Source: Allobosea sp. CS1GBMeth4
GTDB taxonomy: Bacteria > Pseudomonadota > Alphaproteobacteria > Rhizobiales > Beijerinckiaceae
Direction of reading: 5' to 3'
DNA length: 64,000 nucleotides
Assembly: GCF_900185715.1 (NCBI RefSeq)
Contig: NZ_FYAS01000014.1
Location: 124,001 to 188,000, forward strand
In this document: positions 62,187-64,000 of the stretch, piece by piece
Layout of the letters: each line of letters starts with the position of its first letter
Numbering within the stretch: the first letter of the stretch is position 1
The notes under the pieces: model-generated
What the model was told of the DNA's origin: nothing
What the model saw: only the letters and a program-made list of their open reading frames with translations
Database searches by the model: none
Program-made: the position numbers and the translations under genes

Positions 62187-63047
62187 TCAGCCTTTCACCG
62201 CGCCGGCGGTCAGGCCGGCGACGATGTGCTTCTGGGCGAAGAGGAAGAGGATGATGGTGGGCAGGATGGTGAGGGTGATGAAGGCCAGCACCAGGTGCCA
62301 CTCGGTCGAGTACTCGCCCTGGTAGACCATGATGCCGAGCGGCCAGGGATAGAGGCTGTCGCTGTTCAGCATCACCAGCGGGATCAGATAGGCGTTCCAG
62401 CTGTGCACGAAGGTGATGGTGCCGACCGTCGCCAGGATCGGGCGCGACAGCGGCAGCGTCACGTAGCGGAAGAACTTGGGATAGGAGCAGCCGTCGACGA
62501 GGGCGGCCTCCAGCAGCTCGGTCGGCAGGTCCTTGAAGAAGCGCCGCAGCAGGAGGATGCTCATCGCCAGCGCGAAGGCGACCTGGGGCAGGACGACGCC
62601 GAGATGGCTGTCGAGCAGGCCGAGATCGCGCACCTTGATGAACATCGGGAGGATCGCGGTGGCGGCCGGGAAGAGCAGGCCCATCGTCAGGTAGTTCAGC
62701 AGCATGTCGCGCCCGAAGAAGTGCAGATGGGCGAAGACGAAGGCGGCCATGGCGGCGCAGATCAGCGTCAGCAGCACGGTCAGCGTGGCGATGGCGAAGG
62801 AGTTGCCGAGGAGCTGCCAGTAACGCCGCGAGAGCAGGATGTCGGCGTAGTTGCTCCACTCCCAGACGCTCGGCAGCCCGAACGGGTTGACGCGCAGTTC
62901 GCCGAGCGATTTGAAGCCGCCGAGGACCGTGGCGATGAGCGGCGTCATCACGAACAGGACGATGGCGGCGAGATAGAGCGCCTTGCCGATCGCGACGGCG
63001 CCGAAGCCGTCATCGCTGAAGGTGGCGGTGGAGGCGGGCTCACTCAT
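62187..63047 (-). CDS. Carbohydrate ABC transporter permease (MalG type)
   Basis: 286 residues with six membrane segments. The EAA loop ELLEAALVDGCSYPKFFRYV and ending LFAQKHIVAGLTAGAVKG are diagnostic of the MalG/CUT1 class. It pairs with the MalF-type permease and overlaps its gene by 8 bases. The operon's ATPase and receptor are not in the window; the ATPase may be a shared MsmX/UgpC-type protein or lie to the right. Confidence 0.92.
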   Translation of the reverse strand: MSEPASTATFSDDGFGAVAIGKALYLAAIVLFVMTPLIATVLGGFKSLGELRVNPFGLPSVWEWSNYADILLSRRYWQLLGNSFAIATLTVLLTLICAAMAAFVFAHLHFFGRDMLLNYLTMGLLFPAATAILPMFIKVRDLGLLDSHLGVVLPQVAFALAMSILLLRRFFKDLPTELLEAALVDGCSYPKFFRYVTLPLSRPILATVGTITFVHSWNAYLIPLVMLNSDSLYPWPLGIMVYQGEYSTEWHLVLAFITLTILPTIILFLFAQKHIVAGLTAGAVKG

Positions 63048-63930
63048 CGCGCATGATCCAGCGCTTGTAGGTGAAGGCGAAGACCACGCAGATCAGGAAC
63101 AGGATGACGCCGACGGCGCTGCCGAAGCCGACGCGCATGCGCGTGATCCCGAAGGTGTAGAGGAAGCTCACCATGGTGTGCGACGAGTCCGAGGGGCCGC
63201 CGCGCGTCAGCGGCATCACCAGGTCGAAGAGCTGCAGCGAGCCGACGATGGCGAAGAAGACCGAGAGGCGGATGGTCGGCGCCAGGGCCGGGATGACCAC
63301 ATAGCGCAGGCTCTGCCAGCGGCTGGCGCCGTCGATCCTGGCGGCCTCCAGCATGGAGCGGTCGATGGTCTGCAGCGCCGCGATGAACAGCATCATGTGG
63401 AAGCCGAAATACTTCCAGACCACGACGACGAGGATGGCGGCGAAAGCCGTCTGCGGACTGGCGAGGAGATGCGGCGCTTCGGCTCCGAAGCTCTTGTAGA
63501 GCGCGGCCAGGAGACCGTAATCGCCGTCATAGACGAAGCTGAAGATCAGGCCGGTGGCGATCTCCGCCAGGATATAGGGCAGGAAGAACACCATCCGCAG
63601 CGCCACCGCGCCGCGGAAGCGGTCGGCCAGGATGATCGCCAGCGAGAGCGCCAGCGGCAGCTGGATCAGCAGCGAGACGGCGATGATCAGCAGGTTGTTC
63701 TTGAAGGCTGTGCCGAAGGCGCGGTTGTCGAAGACGAAGCGGTAGTTGTCGAGGCCGATCCAGTTGGTCGGCGCACCGAAGCCGTTCCAGTTGAAGCCCG
63801 AATACCAGGCGGCCTCGCCGACCGGCAGCACGACGAACAGCGTGAACAGCAGCAGCGCCGGCGGCAGGAACAGCAGGATGGTCGAGAGCTTGCCGACATC
63901 GGCGACTCTGCGTCCGGCGAGAGCAGCCAT
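63040..63930 (-). CDS. Carbohydrate ABC transporter permease (MalF type)
   Basis: 296 residues, six membrane segments. It has the extended periplasmic loop NWNGFGAPTNWIGLDNYRFV and the EAA loop MLEAARIDGASRWQSLRYVV, both diagnostic of MalF/UgpA-type CUT1 permeases. The ATG at 63930 follows GAGGTG at short distance. The receptor gene usually lies just upstream, which here is beyond the right edge of the window. Confidence 0.92.
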   Translation of the reverse strand: MAALAGRRVADVGKLSTILLFLPPALLLFTLFVVLPVGEAAWYSGFNWNGFGAPTNWIGLDNYRFVFDNRAFGTAFKNNLLIIAVSLLIQLPLALSLAIILADRFRGAVALRMVFFLPYILAEIATGLIFSFVYDGDYGLLAALYKSFGAEAPHLLASPQTAFAAILVVVVWKYFGFHMMLFIAALQTIDRSMLEAARIDGASRWQSLRYVVIPALAPTIRLSVFFAIVGSLQLFDLVMPLTRGGPSDSSHTMVSFLYTFGITRMRVGFGSAVGVILFLICVVFAFTYKRWIMRDE

Positions 63931-64000
63931 GATCACCTCGCGCGATGACGGGATGGCAGGGGAGGTCGGTCGGCGGCGGGAGACCGCCGCCTGATGATCC

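Overview
The window looks like chromosomal DNA of a GC-rich alphaproteobacterium of the order Hyphomicrobiales. A Bosea/Bradyrhizobium-like plant- or soil-associated organism fits best, but the genus is an inference. Support comes from an Aap-type general amino acid transporter, many tripartite tricarboxylate transporter (TTT) receptors of the Bug family, ribosomal protein L21 with a C-terminal extension, an IalB-family protein, and the dense, mostly short-spaced gene layout. There is one tRNA (Ser-CGA), no rRNA and no CRISPR array. The only mobile-element traces are a broken integrase scar near 52.7-53.1 kb and dispersed inverted repeats.

Region 1 (1-13.5 kb): end of a YbbN-like gene, a Lon-substrate-domain protein, a UMF1-type MFS transporter, an AceE/transketolase-type TPP enzyme, a lipoprotein and an Lrp regulator. 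Then come aapJ-aapQ-aapM (without aapP) and a tungstate-type operon tupB-tupC-tupA with a ModA-like second receptor and a TrmO-like tRNA methyltransferase. A one-component regulator diverges from tup across a near-perfect palindrome. Region 2 (14.6-28.6 kb): M20 amidohydrolase, a frameshifted DUF1028 gene, a D-threonine-aldolase-like PLP enzyme with a methyltransferase-like partner, an MsbA-like ABC exporter, two GNATs, a DHA2 MFS pump, IalB, Obg, an esterase, rplU-rpmA and tRNA-Ser. Region 3 (28.9-31.7 kb): SelO, an unknown protein and a Tex30-like hydrolase.

Region 4 (32-53 kb) is a large catabolic block. A LysR-divergent operon encodes a Bug receptor, an alpha/beta hydrolase fold protein without its nucleophile serine, a small unknown, a carboxymuconolactone-decarboxylase-like protein, an SDR and a LigI-like amidohydrolase. 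Next comes a set that reads like beta-oxidation of a CoA-activated (di)acid: class III CoA-transferase, hotdog thioesterase, MmgE/PrpD, FadB-type bifunctional enzyme and a 3-oxoadipyl-CoA-type thiolase. A TctB-TctA-Bug transporter, an IclR regulator, and a Bug-enoyl-CoA hydratase-acyl-CoA synthetase operon follow. Three copies of one palindrome (ATTCCAC-N3-GTGGAAT) lie in front of these three units and beside the IclR gene, so they look like one regulon.

Region 5 (53.2-64 kb): a LysR gene divergent from an RraA/HMG-aldolase, class I aminotransferase and polar amino acid ABC importer operon, which I read as uptake and breakdown of a gamma-hydroxylated glutamate-type amino acid. Last is a carbohydrate ABC importer operon (two permeases, Gfo/Idh/MocA dehydrogenase, ThuA, LacI) whose receptor gene lies beyond the right edge. 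All functions are read from the sequence by eye; no database search was run.
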